From Buttiauxella warmboldiae (GTDB lineage Bacteria; Pseudomonadota; Gammaproteobacteria; Enterobacterales; Enterobacteriaceae), in the NCBI RefSeq assembly GCF_003818135.1, contig NZ_RPOH01000019.1, positions 1-64,000 on the forward strand: a stretch of 64,000 nt of DNA, written 5' to 3'. Each line of letters begins with the position of its first letter. Position 1 is the first letter of the stretch. The notes beneath the pieces were generated by a model. It had not been told where the DNA came from, did no database searches, and saw only the letters and a program-made list of their open reading frames with translations. Positions 1 through 8,368 of the stretch are shown in pieces. Position numbers and translations under genes: made by a program.

Positions 1-23
1 GGCAAAAGCGCGGGCGGCTTCAT
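1..23 (-). CDS. possible 5' end of a gene leaving the window to the left
   Basis: On the minus strand an ATG at position 23 is preceded at good distance by a GAGG ribosome-binding motif (complement of 31-34) and stays open to the edge, reading MKPPALL. Only seven codons are visible, so the product cannot be named. It may equally be chance, since the motif is short and the next 40 bases are boundary DNA beside a truncated gene. Confidence 0.25.
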
Positions 24-62
24 CAATCTACCTCAATTTATATCATTATTGAGATAGTTTAG

Positions 63-449
63 CCGCTGGGGCGGTGTTTTGCTATTACCCTGGTGCGCTA
101 TCTCAGCGGGCAGGAGGTGAAATCGGTCTACGCCGTCGGGCAGAAGCGCCTGCTGGCCGCCCGGGGTATCGACACCCGGGACAGCGTGCAGAGCACCCTG
201 CTGATGGAAGACGGCAGCTCATGGGTGGTGGAAAACGGCTGGGTGCTGCCGGACGGCTTCCCGAAAGATAATGGCGGGAGTATCGCGATCATCTGCAACA
301 ACGCTTATATACGCTCCGACTCGCAGAATCGCGGGCTGGAGATCATCGGCCCGGATGGCGTGAAAGCACCCAACAGCTACTTCATTACCTACCGGGATAA
401 CGTGGCCAGCGGCTTCGGCATCGACCCAATTAACGACTTTATCAGCTAG
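63..449 (+). pseudogene. C-terminal remnant of a Gfo/Idh/MocA-family oxidoreductase
   Basis: The frame runs from a stop at 60-62 to TAG at 447-449 and has no credible start; the first usable codon is GTG at 93 with no ribosome-binding site. From about residue 9 the protein (VRYLSGQEVKSVYAVGQKR...) resembles the C-terminal third of Gfo/Idh/MocA NAD(P)-dependent sugar oxidoreductases, recalled from memory and not searched. The N-terminal Rossmann fold and its glycine-rich NAD motif are absent. The break near position 80 suggests that insertion or deletion cut the gene at the edge of the flagellar block. It is unlikely to encode an active enzyme. Confidence 0.6.
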
Positions 450-498
450 TTTTTAATCGCTGCAATATCTTTCCCGGCGGGTAACGCCCACCAGAACA

Positions 499-516
499 AC
501 TCAATAATTATTGAGT
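499..516. repeat. 18-bp perfect palindrome
   Basis: ACTCAATAATTATTGAGT reads the same on both strands. Its half ATTATTGAG also occurs at 46-54, left of the truncated oxidoreductase. It lies in AT-rich non-coding DNA at the cluster boundary. It could be an operator-like site or a footprint of recombination; nothing further in the sequence decides. Confidence 0.5.
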
Positions 517-595
517 AATTTATCGCATTATTTAATTTAAACAAAAGCAATCCAGCCGCAATTTAATGTTGCCCGCTCGCAATAAAATAAAAAAT

Positions 596-622
596 AAAGC
601 CCCGATAATTGTTCGAGGCCTT
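596..622 (-). terminator. rho-independent terminator after the 91-residue ORF
   Basis: Read on the minus strand, AAGGCCTCGA and TCGGGGCTTT pair over ten positions (two G-U pairs) around a 7-base loop and are followed by ATTTTTTATTTT. It lies 29 bases past the stop of the 651-926 ORF. It probably ends the whole minus-strand flagellar operon from fliD onward. Confidence 0.7.
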
Positions 623-650
623 ATTAATATAAATAAAGAAGAGTTGGAGG

Positions 651-926
651 CTAAATATTCGGCGAGGGTTTTATAATATTTTCGTTAACGCTGTAATCCA
701 TTAATTGCCAGTTAATCGTCTGGCCGGCGTGATAAGGCATGATGTTTCCTTTCTCAACGGTCACGACTTGGGTCGCCGCATTCACTGCCGCACCCCACAC
801 CCCGCTTTGCTGGCAAAGCGTTCCGCTATATTGGGTATAGCCTAATGGTTTGCGGCCCGTAGCCTCCTGTGAACCGTCAACATTGAAGCCAGAGCCGTAA
901 TGATAGGGCGTCGAGTCTATCTTCAT
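651..926 (-). CDS. small hypothetical protein (91 aa) at the end of the flagellar operon
   Basis: I do not recognise this protein with confidence. It has 91 residues, no signal peptide and no membrane segment. It is rich in Gly, Tyr and Asn and has one Cys in the string GTLCQQSGVWGAA, which recalls the C-terminal tip segments of type IV pilin/PilV-like and tail-fibre proteins. It follows the lytic-enzyme-like gene by 81 bases in the same orientation, and a good terminator follows it, so it is probably expressed with the motor genes. Its ribosome-binding site is weak. A surface or binding role is a guess from composition only. Confidence 0.5.
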   Translation of the reverse strand: MKIDSTPYHYGSGFNVDGSQEATGRKPLGYTQYSGTLCQQSGVWGAAVNAATQVVTVEKGNIMPYHAGQTINWQLMDYSVNENIIKPSPNI

Positions 927-1007
927 GATGTAATATCCAGATTATTTATGGGTACAATCCAGTACTACGACACAATCAGCAGGCAAATTAAGCGCAATCG
1001 TGGTGGT

Positions 1008-2153
1008 TTAAACGCCTGCTTTACGAGAATGTGATAGAGATACCATTTTTACCTCTTCAAAGCGTCGGGAACCTTCGGTATATCCCCATGCCGCAACTAA
1101 TTCAGCCTTGCTGGGAATGTTTGTCGCCTCGCCACCCGACTGGAGAACAATTTTTGCCGCCTGTAGCTGCTTGCTCAGGGTCTGGCGCAAGGCTTTTAAT
1201 TCCAGCGGGTTCATGGCGCTGGCCTGGAGAGAAAATACCGACTGGCCTGATATCGGCTGCGCTATACGCTGTGCCGTTTGCCTGACGCCCGGCAAATTCT
1301 GTAACCCGAGGGCAGAAAATACCCCGCTGCTGATAACGCTTTCTGCAAACGGAATGGTGCCATTTTCATGGCGGATAATCGCTTTGCTCAGGGCGCTTAA
1401 TACTGACGGCGCGGTGAGGTCGAGGCGTTCATGCGGCGATACGCCCAACGCCTGGCTGACTTTATTGATATAAGCAGAAGTGTCATTGTTATCCTGAGCG
1501 GGCGCCCAGCGGGAGATCACTTTGCTGATGGTATCCAGCCCGCGCCGATGATAAGAGAGCAGATTCATCCCTAAGGCACGAATACCGTGTTCCGGGGAGG
1601 AGAAAGTGGCAAAACGGCCATCGTTACCGGTTTGCCCTTGCCACTCGAATAACTCGCTGGCCTCGATATTGCCTGGGTTGTTATTACGTATACCGCGAAT
1701 ATTCCCTGCGTCACCTTTTCCTGCCACCAGTCCCTGCTCGCGGACCTGACGGCTGGCGGTAGATAAAACGGGCTGCCCGCTTTCACTCCAGGGTTTGCCG
1801 GTACGGCTATTTTTGCGCAGCGATAAACGCTTCATTAAAGCGATCTGCTTTTCACTCCAGCCCTGGCTTCTGGCAAATTTAACCAGCTGTTCGAGGGTGG
1901 GCGTGGTGCTGGCGGCAGGTTTTGGCCGCGCGGGTTCGCTGCGAACCGTGGTCCCGGCAGCGTTGATACTTTCTGCCTGCTGCTTTTGCGAAGCCGAAAG
2001 CGCCTGCTGAAACGAAGCGCCAGCGGTAGAGTGAGTGCTTGCAGCTTTCGCCGCGGGTGCCGGGTTCGCAGCAGCAGAAACAGCCGGTTTATCCGCAGCC
2101 GGCGGGGTTACTTTAGCTTGCTGACGGTAATAATACTGGGCGATAACCGACAT
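1008..2153 (-). CDS. putative peptidoglycan-cleaving protein of the lateral flagellum (phage P5-like lytic domain)
   Basis: The 381-residue product starts at ATG 2153 behind AGAGGA. Residues 1-90 are an Ala/Pro/Gln/Ser-rich, disordered-looking stretch with no Sec signal. Residues about 150-270 carry RGIRNNNPGNI (153-163), an FATFSS stretch near 181 and RHENG near 261, typical of the phage structural protein P5/lysozyme-like domain. It lies 63 bases after lafU in the same orientation. The FlgJ encoded here lacks the usual C-terminal muramidase, so this protein may open the cell wall for the rod, exported by the flagellar apparatus itself. Domain membership is from motif memory; the flagellar role is inference. 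Confidence 0.65.
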   Translation of the reverse strand: MSVIAQYYYRQQAKVTPPAADKPAVSAAANPAPAAKAASTHSTAGASFQQALSASQKQQAESINAAGTTVRSEPARPKPAASTTPTLEQLVKFARSQGWSEKQIALMKRLSLRKNSRTGKPWSESGQPVLSTASRQVREQGLVAGKGDAGNIRGIRNNNPGNIEASELFEWQGQTGNDGRFATFSSPEHGIRALGMNLLSYHRRGLDTISKVISRWAPAQDNNDTSAYINKVSQALGVSPHERLDLTAPSVLSALSKAIIRHENGTIPFAESVISSGVFSALGLQNLPGVRQTAQRIAQPISGQSVFSLQASAMNPLELKALRQTLSKQLQAAKIVLQSGGEATNIPSKAELVAAWGYTEGSRRFEEVKMVSLSHSRKAGV

Positions 2154-2216
2154 GAGTTCCTCTCAAAGACAGCGGCGGAATCCTTGATGCCGCCGGGAAA
2201 GCAAATTACGTAATCG

Positions 2217-3143
2217 TTACTGAGCGGATTGAGCGCTGTCCGCAGGCCGCGCCACATCAATTCCATGCGTACCAAAGAATTGATACAGAGAATCTGCGGC
2301 AGCATGGGTCAGCACCATAATTTCAATGCGCCGGTTGGCGGCGCTTAAAGGCTGATCGGGTTTGAGCAGCATTCTGTCCGCCATCGCATTCACCTGAATC
2401 ACTTTATCTTTCACCATACCGCCCTGCTCTAACGAGATTCGCGCCGCCAGCGCACGGTCGCCGGATAAGTTCCAGTTGTTGTAACGTGTCTGATCCCGGT
2501 ACATAGAAGAGTCCGTATGCCCGGTGATAATCACTTTGTTATCAATTTTGTTGAATACCGGCGCCAGCTGAGTCAGTAAACGCTGGAAGAATGGCGTCAG
2601 AATAGCGCTGCTGCGCTGGAACATCTCCCGCTTCTGATCGTCCTGCACCAGAATACGCAGCCCCTGCGGCACAATTTCCATATCCAGGTTAGATTGCGCA
2701 TCGAAAGCCTTAGTGATTTCCATAATCACCCGCGCCAGTTCGATCATCTCCTGCTGCGAACGTTTATTCACATCTTCGAGCGACTCAGTGGCCTTGCTTG
2801 CCAGATCCAGCTTTTCGAGCTGCTGGGCGATCTCTTCCGTGGTTGGCGCGCCGCCCTGTTTGCCGGGAATAATCATATTCGGGCCGTTCATCGCCTGCCC
2901 GCCGGACGAAAGCGGAGACATCACCATGCCGTCAAAAATCGATTCCCCGGTCAGATGGGCAACCACCTCTTTGCGCTCTTCTTCGGTGACCGAACTCATG
3001 ATCCACAGCACCATAAACAGCGCCATCATGGCGAGGGTAAAGTCGGCAAAGGCCACTTTCCACGCGCCGCCGTGCGGAGCATGGTGCTCACGACGGGCAG
3101 AGCGCTTAATAATGGTGGTATGCGCTTGTTTCTTGCTACGCAT
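2217..3143 (-). CDS. lafU: lateral flagellar stator protein LafU (MotB-like)
   Basis: The product is a MotB-type stator subunit of about 308 residues that anchors the motor to peptidoglycan and carries the proton- or sodium-binding aspartate. The single membrane helix begins near residue 30, with the key Asp about residue 34 in FADFTLAMMALFMVLWI. The C-terminal OmpA-like domain contains TGHTDS and NWNLSGDRA, the peptidoglycan-binding signature. The start is ATG at 3143, overlapping the lafT stop by one base (TGATG), so translation is coupled. E. coli K-12 keeps only a broken lafU (mbhA); this copy looks whole. Confidence 0.9.
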   Translation of the reverse strand: MRSKKQAHTTIIKRSARREHHAPHGGAWKVAFADFTLAMMALFMVLWIMSSVTEEERKEVVAHLTGESIFDGMVMSPLSSGGQAMNGPNMIIPGKQGGAPTTEEIAQQLEKLDLASKATESLEDVNKRSQQEMIELARVIMEITKAFDAQSNLDMEIVPQGLRILVQDDQKREMFQRSSAILTPFFQRLLTQLAPVFNKIDNKVIITGHTDSSMYRDQTRYNNWNLSGDRALAARISLEQGGMVKDKVIQVNAMADRMLLKPDQPLSAANRRIEIMVLTHAAADSLYQFFGTHGIDVARPADSAQSAQ

Positions 3144-4006
3144 CAACCTTCACCAATCAGTTCATTGACCCAGCCATCCAGGGTGGCAAAGGTCGGTTTG
3201 GTATCCATTGGCAGCATTTTACGCCCGGCATCAACGGCCAGCAGCGTCGGTTTTCCCGCCACCTGATTAACTAATACGGTACGTACGCACTCAAGGGCCG
3301 CCATCTGTTTTTTGGTCTGTTGCTCCATGGCGTTCGCCAGGGGGTCAAGCAGGCAGTAGCAGATAAATACGCCGAGGAAGGTTCCCACCAGCGCCGCCGC
3401 CACTTTCACCCCAATGATGGCGATAGAACCGTCAATGGACTGCATGGTGATAATAATCCCCAGTACCGCCGCGCAGATGCCGAAGCCCGGCATCGCTTCA
3501 GCGGTACGCTGCATTGAGCGCGATGGCCTGAGCAGCTCCTCTTCCATCGCCCCCAGCTCCTGCTCGAGGATACCTTCCAGCTCGTGTTCGTTGATTTTAC
3601 CCATCGCCATCAGGCGGAAGTTATCGGAGATAAAGGTAATCAGAGCATGATCTTCGAGCACTAGCGGGTATTTGAGGAATAGCTCGCTCTTTTCCGGCAC
3701 TTCGATATGCGCATCAAGCACCTTCAGCCCGCCGTCCTGCACCAGCTCCAGCAGCTCATAGAGCAGCATCAGCAGCTGGCGCTGGTAATCAGCGGTATAG
3801 CTGTTTTTGCGTATCGCACTTTTGACCTGGCGCCACATTTCAATCAGCACCGGTTTCGGGTTGGCCAGCACCATGGCCCCCACCCCGGCACCGATGATAA
3901 TCATTAATTCCCCCGGCACCCAAAACGCGGCCAGTCGCCCGCCTGATTCAATAAAGCCGCCGACTACGCAGCCAAAAATGATCGCTAATCCTAATAATTT
4001 TTGCAT
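3143..4006 (-). CDS. lafT: lateral flagellar stator protein LafT (MotA-like)
   Basis: This MotA-family protein (287 aa) is the ion-channel partner of LafU and drives the rotor through FliG. Four hydrophobic segments are visible: two at the N-terminus (from LLGLAIIFGCVVGGFIESGG and the following GELMIIIGAGVGAMVLA) and two around residues 165-225. A charged cytoplasmic loop lies between. The length matches the MotA norm (about 285-295). It starts 7 bases after the lafS stop and overlaps lafU, placing the stator genes last in the fliD-lafU operon, as in Flag-2 clusters. Which ion is used cannot be read from the sequence by eye. Confidence 0.92.
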   Translation of the reverse strand: MQKLLGLAIIFGCVVGGFIESGGRLAAFWVPGELMIIIGAGVGAMVLANPKPVLIEMWRQVKSAIRKNSYTADYQRQLLMLLYELLELVQDGGLKVLDAHIEVPEKSELFLKYPLVLEDHALITFISDNFRLMAMGKINEHELEGILEQELGAMEEELLRPSRSMQRTAEAMPGFGICAAVLGIIITMQSIDGSIAIIGVKVAAALVGTFLGVFICYCLLDPLANAMEQQTKKQMAALECVRTVLVNQVAGKPTLLAVDAGRKMLPMDTKPTFATLDGWVNELIGEG

Positions 4007-4013
4007 GCTTGTC

Positions 4014-4712
4014 TCACTGCTCGATGGCGTCTTTAATTTTTTGGGTAATTTTCTTATTCAGCTGGCAAATTCTGGCCTCGGTGAGATCGAGCACTAGCGC
4101 GATCTCTTTCAGGCTCATTTCATGCTGATAATAAAGGCTCAGGATCAGCTGTTCCCGCTCATCCAGGCCGGCAAGCGCCGCGCGCAGCGAGTCGCTAATA
4201 ATAATTTCATCTTCCAGATTGCGGCTGTTGAAACTGAAATCAGTGTCGGTTGTCAGCAGCTCATCCAGGCTATGCAGCGCGCTGGCGCTGTCGAGTAATA
4301 AATACTCCTGGTACTCTTCCGAGGTGATCGCCAGATGCTGCTTTATCTCCTCGAAATCCACCTCTTTGCCCAGCCTGCGGCTCAGCTCCCTGATGGCATC
4401 ATTAAGCTTGTGTACTTTCTGGCGCAGGCGACGCGGGCGCCAGTCCAGCACCCGTAATTCGTCGAGTATCGCACCGCGAATTCTGTGCGCCGCAAAGGCA
4501 CCGAACTGCTCGTCTGGCCTGCCGTAACGGCGTAACGAACTAAGCAGACCCATTAGTGCGATCTGCTGCATATCTTCGCTGTCGATAACGCTTTGCGCCT
4601 GCCAGGCCAGTTGTTTCACCACCCGCTTTACCAGCGGGAGGTATTGTGAAACGTAACGCGACTCTTCCGCGGCTGTTAGCGTTTCACTGGAGATAAAGGT
4701 GCTGCATTCCAT
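4014..4712 (-). CDS. lafS: lateral flagellar sigma-28 factor LafS (FliA-like)
   Basis: This FliA-type alternative sigma factor (232 aa) is expected to transcribe late lateral-flagellar genes such as flagellin. Region 2 contains YLPLVKRVVKQLAW and the core-binding and -10-reading stretch AAHRIRGAILDELRVLDWRPR, characteristic of sigma-28. Region 4 ends with an HTH (MSLKEIALVLDLTEARICQLN). It lies between fliL/lafF and lafT with gaps of 20 and 7 bases. Its antagonist FlgM is encoded at 22051-22326, and candidate target promoters lie before flgM and lafA. Confidence 0.93.
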   Translation of the reverse strand: MECSTFISSETLTAAEESRYVSQYLPLVKRVVKQLAWQAQSVIDSEDMQQIALMGLLSSLRRYGRPDEQFGAFAAHRIRGAILDELRVLDWRPRRLRQKVHKLNDAIRELSRRLGKEVDFEEIKQHLAITSEEYQEYLLLDSASALHSLDELLTTDTDFSFNSRNLEDEIIISDSLRAALAGLDEREQLILSLYYQHEMSLKEIALVLDLTEARICQLNKKITQKIKDAIEQ

Positions 4713-4732
4713 TGTGCTTTCCTTCTTCTGCC

Positions 4733-5236
4733 TTACTGCAACAGCATTTTGCTGATGATCACATCATCAAAGGGTATCCGGGAATTAAGCTGCTTAAAGC
4801 GTGCCTGATAGGCCCCCATTAGCTCGTCGTGCAGGTCATTCACGCTTAAAGTGCGCACCAGGCTGTAATCCTTTTCGGTTAACAGCGCGACGGTCGCCCC
4901 GCGGATCGCCGGGATCATCATTTCAGTTTGCTTCACGGCTTCCTCTGTTTTCGCGGTTAATGCCAGTTCCAGCAGCATATAGCGCGCCTGGCCACCGTCG
5001 TTTTTCAGGGAGACCATGATGTTGTTAATTTCCACAAACAGCACCTGAGTCTCTTCTTCTGCCGAAGAAAACATATGGGTGAATTTTTGCCATGCCGACT
5101 GAGTTTGCGGCGTGGTGGCAGCATTAGCACTGGCCGCTTGCGCGAAGTGTTGTGCTCCCACCACCGCCATCACCGCTGCCAGAACAGCAGAAACCATGGC
5201 GATGGCCAGACCCATTGAAAAAGTTTTAATCGTCAT
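4733..5236 (-). CDS. lafF: flagellar basal-body protein FliL (LafF)
   Basis: This FliL-family protein (167 aa) is a single-pass inner-membrane protein that surrounds the stator and affects torque. An N-terminal membrane helix (about residues 8-28, rich in Ala, Val and Met) is followed by a periplasmic domain containing VSLKNDGGQARYMLLELAL, typical of FliL. The gene lies 16 bases after fliK/lafE and just before lafS. Length is normal for the family. Confidence 0.85.
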   Translation of the reverse strand: MTIKTFSMGLAIAMVSAVLAAVMAVVGAQHFAQAASANAATTPQTQSAWQKFTHMFSSAEEETQVLFVEINNIMVSLKNDGGQARYMLLELALTAKTEEAVKQTEMMIPAIRGATVALLTEKDYSLVRTLSVNDLHDELMGAYQARFKQLNSRIPFDDVIISKMLLQ

Positions 5237-5252
5237 AAAGTTATTGCTTCTC

Positions 5253-6305
5253 TTACACCGTCATCAAAATAGATTTATCGTCCCGGGAGCGGGTATCGTG
5301 CGTGGAGTCAGGCCGATCGTTAGCCAGAATCAGCTGATTTTCAGCACCGGGTTTAGGCTGGCGCTGATCCGAGTGTTGCTGATGGGCCTGGTTGGATAAG
5401 CGAACGTCAACCTCAACAAAATGTTGTTCCGTCAGCGCCTGGCGCAGCTCGTTACTCACCTGCGACAAAGCGCGATAAACGTCGCTTTGTCCGGCATTGA
5501 TTTGCACCTGGATTTTTCCCGCTTCAATCTGCACCACAATTTCGATCCGCCCCATATCCGGCGGATCAAGGCGAATAGTCGCATGCTGAATCTGGTTGTT
5601 AATTTGCAAATTCAGGCGCTCGCCTAAAGCGTGCTGTAGCTGGGTTGATAATGCCTGGCCGGTGCCATCCACGCGCACAGGCGCATTAACCTGAGCCTGC
5701 GGTTGCCCGGCTGAAATAACAGACATATTTCCAGCAACGGCGGTGTTTAGCCCGGCAATACGCAGGCTCTCGACACTTACAGGCGTGTGTACCTTTTTAG
5801 GCAGCACCATTTCGGTGGGTTCAGCCGAAGCTGCCCGGTCATGCCGCTGCCCGGCCACAAGCGCCGGTTTGACATCCTGTGCTTCCAGCGCAACCTGCTC
5901 CGCGTTATCAGTAACGGATTGCGCATCAGGCGTAAGGGAAACAGGCTGTGGCACCGTACCTGCTGCCACCACCAATGGCGATGTCATCAGCATCGGCACA
6001 TCCCGGTTGATTAAAGATGCCAGGAATTGCTGGGCCATCTGTTCAACCTGCTCTTCGGGCAGATCCGGCAACATCGCCTCAAGCGTACTGTCTTCTTCAA
6101 CGCCTGCCAGGCTAGCTTCCGTGGCGATAGCTTCAGAACCGGTGGCTAACAGCAGTTCTTCAAAAATCATGCCGTCCGTATTAACGCCCTGCAACTCTTC
6201 GGCTTCCGGCAGCGTCATTGTCGCCTGAGGCAAAAGGGTGTGCGGGTGTGCAGCCTGGGGTAAGTTTCCTGTATCGGTTGGCGTGTAGGCGAGGAAATCA
6301 CTCAT
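5253..6305 (-). CDS. lafE: lateral flagellar hook-length control protein FliK (LafE)
   Basis: FliK-type secreted molecular ruler that sets hook length and switches export specificity. The chosen start, ATG at 6305, overlaps the lafD stop by 8 bases and gives 350 residues; the frame is open further upstream only inside lafD. Residues 1-240 are low-complexity and rich in Ala, Thr, Gln and Val. The C-terminal Flg_hook domain is clear from NNQIQHATIRLDPPDMGRIE to the end of the RLSNQAHQQ region. The N-terminal ruler part diverges fast in this family, so identity rests on the C-terminal domain and the position in the operon. Confidence 0.9.
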   Translation of the reverse strand: MSDFLAYTPTDTGNLPQAAHPHTLLPQATMTLPEAEELQGVNTDGMIFEELLLATGSEAIATEASLAGVEEDSTLEAMLPDLPEEQVEQMAQQFLASLINRDVPMLMTSPLVVAAGTVPQPVSLTPDAQSVTDNAEQVALEAQDVKPALVAGQRHDRAASAEPTEMVLPKKVHTPVSVESLRIAGLNTAVAGNMSVISAGQPQAQVNAPVRVDGTGQALSTQLQHALGERLNLQINNQIQHATIRLDPPDMGRIEIVVQIEAGKIQVQINAGQSDVYRALSQVSNELRQALTEQHFVEVDVRLSNQAHQQHSDQRQPKPGAENQLILANDRPDSTHDTRSRDDKSILMTV

Positions 6306-6621
6306 TGCTGGCCAGCCCTTCAGCCATCTCTTGCCCGGCAAACATGGCGTAGGAAAGCGCCCCTTCGCGCTGGTTACGCTGCTGGAGCATATCCTGGCTT
6401 AGCTCATCGCGCTGCTGGCGCACCTGTTGATGCACCTTACGATGGGCCTGCTGAAGTTTATTTAGCGCTTCACGCTTTTGCTCCCCCACCTCACGGCCGT
6501 ACAGGCTGCACAGCATGGCGGCGATATCGCTATCGAGCTGCTGAATTTTTTCCCACTCCTGCTGCTGACCCGCCGCCAGCAGCGCGCGGGTTTGCCAGTC
6601 AATTAACTGCAAATCATCCAT
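6298..6621 (-). CDS. lafD: FliT-like flagellar chaperone (LafD)
   Basis: A small, Gln/Glu-rich, helical protein (107 aa) beginning MDDLQLIDWQTRALLAAG. Its position directly after fliS and before fliK is that of LafD/FliT, the chaperone of the cap protein FliD. The start at 6621 is inside the end of fliS (8-base overlap), and the stop overlaps lafE by 8 bases, so the three genes are translationally coupled. Sequence similarity in this family is low; the call leans on size, coiled-coil composition and gene order. Confidence 0.75.
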   Translation of the reverse strand: MDDLQLIDWQTRALLAAGQQQEWEKIQQLDSDIAAMLCSLYGREVGEQKREALNKLQQAHRKVHQQVRQQRDELSQDMLQQRNQREGALSYAMFAGQEMAEGLASNE

Positions 6622-7009
6622 GGCGTTTGCCCATTTCATCCCACCCTTCGCGCAGCTCGCCGAGGATGGTTTCAACTTCTTCAATCGCGGAGACGGAGAG
6701 GTTGTTGCTGCCGTCGTACAGGCGATAAACGCAGTAGTCGTATAAATTGGCGAGGTTTTTCGCCAGCTCGCCGCCTTTTTCATAGTCCAGCGCGCTGGTT
6801 AAGGCGTTGAGGATATCGATGCATTTATTGATACTCTGGGCCTTGCGCTCATAGCGTTTTGCCTCGATATGGCTTTTCGCCCGTACCAGCTCATCGGTTA
6901 AACCGGTGAACAGCATTAGCACCAGCTGATGGGGGGTGGCCGCAGCCACCTGTGCCGCCATATCAGACTGATAGTATTCGCCGTACCCTTCCTGGGTGTT
7001 TCCATACAT
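6614..7009 (-). CDS. fliS: flagellin export chaperone FliS (LafC)
   Basis: FliS (131 aa) binds flagellin in the cytoplasm and keeps it unfolded for export. The N-terminus MYGNTQEGYGEYYQSDMAAQ and the following QLVLMLFTGLTDELVRAKSH are family hallmarks, as is the helix-rich body with YDYCVYRL. It lies 13 bases after fliD. The Tyr-rich N-terminal cap is intact, and length matches the family. Confidence 0.93.
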   Translation of the reverse strand: MYGNTQEGYGEYYQSDMAAQVAAATPHQLVLMLFTGLTDELVRAKSHIEAKRYERKAQSINKCIDILNALTSALDYEKGGELAKNLANLYDYCVYRLYDGSNNLSVSAIEEVETILGELREGWDEMGKRHG

Positions 7010-7022
7010 AGCTATTTCTTCC

Positions 7023-8327
7023 TTAGACTAAACCAAACATGCTGGCGGTGTTGTTCATCTGCTGTAGTACGCTCTGCATACGGGTGAACTGCTGTAAATA
7101 GCGGTTATAGGCCGTATCATAGCGGGTGCTAATTTTGTCGCTGCGGTCGCTTAATTCGTTTTCACGGCGGCGGTTAGTTTCTTCGCGACTTTTGATGTCG
7201 CCGCTTGAAATACTCAGCAGCCTGTCGAGAGATTTGTCCATTTTTTTCAGTAAGCCATCACTACCGTTAAACAGCGCATTAAGCTTACCGGGGTCGTCAG
7301 TCAGCTTTTCTTTAAGCTTGTCGCTATCGAGCGTAAGCTTGCCGTCTTTATCCGCAGACAGACCAAACTGGGTAATATCCAGCCCGTCAATAGAGGTGCG
7401 CAACATGTCATTTAATTCGCGTCGCAACCCGCTGATGCTGGCATCTCCAGCAAAGGCGCCGCGATCGGTACTGCTGGAACCAGAAGCGGTTAACGAACCG
7501 AGCGTCCCAATAAGTTTGTTATAAGCCTCAACGAAGCTATTAACCTGGTTCTGGGTTTCGGTGGTATCAACACCCACATTAATACGCAGTGGCGCGTCGC
7601 CTGCTTTATGGGTCTGATTTAATTCGAGGGTGACGCCATCGATCAGGTCAGTCAGCGTATTGGTGCTATTGGTGATTAGCATCCCGTTGTTCTGATCACC
7701 GAGCCAGACGTTTGCATCCTGAGCTGCCGATATGGTTCTCACATTGCTGGTCATTGCGGAGGGGCCACCACTTAACGTAATCGCATTTTCCTCACCGCTT
7801 TTATCGCTGCTGAGCATTAAGCGCACTTCGCCGCCGGTACGCACCAGCGAGGCCGTTACGCCCGGGTTGCCATCCATGCCGTTAATCGCTTTTGCCAGGC
7901 CAGCCAGGCTATCCACGCCATCCATATCAATCGCAATGGAATTACCGTTGATCTCGATGGTCATACTGCCAGTCGCATTTTTAACGTCATCATCTTTCAG
8001 GTCGTTATAGGCCAATTGATGTGAAGAGGCCAACTGCTCGATAAACAGGCTATAGGTGCCTTTACGCGCATCGGAGGTAGTGGTCGCTTTGGCCATATTC
8101 TCAACGCTCATGCTGGCGCTGGTTTTCAGCATCCCACTGGTGGTTTTATTGAGATTAGTCAGCGAGGTACGGAAATCCGTCAGACCACTTTTCAGGGATT
8201 TGAGCGCGTTTTGCTGCGCGGTTAAGCGCGCTTTTTGCGTTTTCAGCTGGCTTTGCAGCGTCTGCACGTCAAAGCCGGCAAGCTGTTTTGCCATTGACTG
8301 CGGGTCAATACTGCTAAAATCGGTCAT
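7023..8327 (-). CDS. fliD: lateral flagellar filament cap protein FliD (LafB)
   Basis: FliD (434 aa) caps the filament tip and helps flagellin subunits fold into place. The N-terminus has the SSIDPQSMAKQLAGFD pattern and a coiled coil through about residue 60 with KTQKARLTAQQNALKSLKSG. The C-terminal coiled coil ends RMQSVLQQMNNTASMFGLV. The gene is first of the minus-strand block fliD-fliS-lafD-lafE-lafF-lafS-lafT-lafU and is preceded by a sigma-54 promoter at 8369-8384, which makes it a LafK-dependent operon by inference. Confidence 0.94.
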   Translation of the reverse strand: MTDFSSIDPQSMAKQLAGFDVQTLQSQLKTQKARLTAQQNALKSLKSGLTDFRTSLTNLNKTTSGMLKTSASMSVENMAKATTTSDARKGTYSLFIEQLASSHQLAYNDLKDDDVKNATGSMTIEINGNSIAIDMDGVDSLAGLAKAINGMDGNPGVTASLVRTGGEVRLMLSSDKSGEENAITLSGGPSAMTSNVRTISAAQDANVWLGDQNNGMLITNSTNTLTDLIDGVTLELNQTHKAGDAPLRINVGVDTTETQNQVNSFVEAYNKLIGTLGSLTASGSSSTDRGAFAGDASISGLRRELNDMLRTSIDGLDITQFGLSADKDGKLTLDSDKLKEKLTDDPGKLNALFNGSDGLLKKMDKSLDRLLSISSGDIKSREETNRRRENELSDRSDKISTRYDTAYNRYLQQFTRMQSVLQQMNNTASMFGLV

Positions 8328-8368
8328 CCTTCCTCCCTGGCATACTGCTATGTCCTGAGGCTGTTAAT

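Noticed and set aside
3144-3146. TTG start for lafU one codon upstream
   Set aside because: The ATG at 3143 forms the usual TGATG coupling with the lafT stop.
5743-6228. 161-codon plus-strand ORF opposite lafE
   Set aside because: Ser/Ala/Thr-rich antisense reading of the low-complexity FliK N-terminal region.
6622-6783. Longer start for lafD
   Set aside because: The upstream in-frame Met lies deep inside fliS and adds a low-quality Thr/Ala/Ser/Lys-rich stretch; the ATG at 6621 gives the normal size and overlap.
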